Source: UBA7485 sp050945075 (GTDB taxonomy: Bacteria > Bacillota > Clostridia > Eubacteriales > Eubacteriaceae). From it: a stretch of DNA of 14,410 nucleotides. The notes under the pieces are model-generated. The model searched no databases. It saw nothing but the letters and a program-made list of their open reading frames with translations, and was not told the DNA's origin. Location of the stretch: positions 1-14,410 of the forward strand of contig JBMNSG010000052.1 of the NCBI GenBank assembly GCA_050945075.1, written 5' to 3'. The position numbers and the translations under genes were made by a program. This document shows, piece after piece, positions 13,641 to 14,410 of this stretch (position 1 is its first letter; every line of letters begins with the position of its first letter).

Positions 13641-13672
13641 TGACGGGGACAAAGTCCCTACTTGCTATATTG
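13641..13672 (+). promoter_or_regulatory. MerR-type promoter: long spacer with central dyad
   Basis: TTGACG (13641-13646) and TATATT (13667-13672) are 20 bp apart, with an extended -10 TG at 13664-13665. The spacer holds GGGAC (13647-13651) and GTCCC (13655-13659), an exact inverted repeat with an AAA centre. Stretched 19-20 bp spacers with a dyad between the boxes are the hallmark of promoters controlled by MerR-family activators. A MerR gene starts 24 bp downstream. Confidence 0.7.
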
Positions 13673-13695
13673 AGATCAGAAAGGAGGTCGACGAT

Positions 13696-14379
13696 ATGAG
13701 GCCAAAGGAAATACAGAAGAAGCTGGGAATCAATGCTGATCGGATTAAGCTGTTTAAAAGAGAAGGCGTCTTTACACCGGAGAATCCCCCTTCTGGGAAT
13801 CGCGGGACAGATTATACGGAGTCTGACTTCAAGAACCTTCAGTTTCTTGTGGTGCTTACCAAAATGGGTTTGACTTGTAGCGATATACGAAAAATGCAAG
13901 AAGGCGATTGCACACTTGAAGAAGCAGTCAATTATCGTAAAAACCAGATAGAAGCCGATATGGAGAAGAAACGCAATGCACTGACATTGTTATCAGATCT
14001 GCTCCAGAATCAAGAACAATTTGAAACATTCCATACTGAGCACTATTGGGACATTATCACAGAGAGAGAATCCAAGGGCGAGGAATTTATCGACGTCGAG
14101 GATATGTATGGATACAGTTCGGTGTCGCTTATTCGCACTGTCAAATGTCCGTATTGCGGAGATGAATCAGAGATTGATCTTGAGGATTATGAGACCGGTA
14201 CAAGCAGCTACGATAATGAAATAGGTATGGGCGAGGATATGGTGTATGAATTCGACACGGAAGATAATCTTGAATGCCCTAAGTGTGGTAGGAAATTTCG
14301 GATATCAGGCTGGATCAGGGAATATCCAATGGGAGCTTACGATTCAGAAGATATCAAAGTTGATGAATTAGCGGGCTAA
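13696..14379 (+). CDS. MerR-family regulator with C-terminal zinc-ribbon-like domain
   Basis: This 227-aa protein begins with a MerR-type winged helix (RPKEIQKKLGINADRIKLFK, residues 2-21, then a TDYTESDFKNLQFLVVLTKM region). A helical linker (about 74-125) contains EADMEKKRNALTLLSDLL, the usual dimerisation coiled coil. The C-terminal part has two CxxC pairs, CPYC (C151, C154) and CPKC (C194, C197), 39 residues apart, followed by ISGWIREYPMGAYDSEDI (203-220). Four such cysteines fit a zinc ribbon or a metal sensor; which one is not decided by the sequence. Start 13696 is chosen because AGGAGG (13682-13687) precedes it; an upstream in-frame start at 13636 would lie inside the promoter. It probably regulates itself through the dyad promoter. 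Confidence 0.85.
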   Translation: MRPKEIQKKLGINADRIKLFKREGVFTPENPPSGNRGTDYTESDFKNLQFLVVLTKMGLTCSDIRKMQEGDCTLEEAVNYRKNQIEADMEKKRNALTLLSDLLQNQEQFETFHTEHYWDIITERESKGEEFIDVEDMYGYSSVSLIRTVKCPYCGDESEIDLEDYETGTSSYDNEIGMGEDMVYEFDTEDNLECPKCGRKFRISGWIREYPMGAYDSEDIKVDELAG

Positions 14380-14410
14380 GAGACAAAAGGTGGGTTTTAA
14401 GATCGGGTTT

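Noticed and set aside
13344..13652. A minus-strand open frame over the hsdM end and IS-like repeats
   Set aside because: It covers the reverse of decayed hsdM sequence and repeat DNA, with no family pattern or start signal.

Overview
The window looks like the chromosome of an anaerobic, medium-GC Firmicute, probably a gut-type Clostridia (Lachnospiraceae-like) bacterium. The clues are a clostridial-type multisubunit [FeFe] hydrogenase, strong Shine-Dalgarno sequences (AGGAGG), sigma-A type promoters, and a Y-family polymerase with a YolD-like partner. The assignment to family is inference. No rRNA, tRNA or CRISPR array was seen.

Layout. (1) Positions 1-2509 (+) are the 3' end of a urease operon: ureE (5' end cut off by the window), ureF, ureG and ureD. 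These nickel-delivery proteins activate urease; the structural ureABC genes should lie just to the left. (2) Positions 2491-2919 (-) hold a small EamA/DMT-type membrane transporter gene that converges on ureD and overlaps it by 19 bp. Two oppositely directed terminators sit back to back at 2981-3064. (3) Positions 3066-7188 (-) are a three-gene operon for an NAD(P)-linked, probably electron-bifurcating [FeFe] hydrogenase, transcribed hydC-hydB-hydA (hndA/hndC/hndD-like). (4) Positions 7364-9812 (+) hold a hotdog-fold PaaI-like thioesterase, a Y-family DNA polymerase with a visible beta-clamp motif, and a YolD-like protein, closed by a terminator. (5) Positions 10007-11178 (+) hold a CPBP intramembrane protease, a DUF3781 protein overlapping it by ATGA, a small open-frame remnant and a terminator. 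(6) Positions 11199-12363 (+) hold a TetR regulator behind a consensus promoter whose 17-bp spacer contains a perfect 16-bp palindrome, followed by a four-helix membrane protein. (7) From about 12540 the sequence is more AT-rich and accessory-like. It holds an hsdM gene broken by two single-base losses in A-runs and then truncated, a possible insertion-sequence end, and a MerR-type regulator with a C-terminal zinc-ribbon-like domain behind a MerR-type promoter (long spacer containing a dyad).

Two blocks work as clear units: the urease maturation set and the hydrogenase. The polymerase and YolD-like genes look like a lesion-bypass pair. I found no convincing complete new multi-gene system. The most distinctive items are the MerR/zinc-ribbon protein with its own promoter, the TetR operator architecture, the 12-bp repeats leading into the polymerase gene, and the antisense arrangement between the urease operon and the transporter gene.
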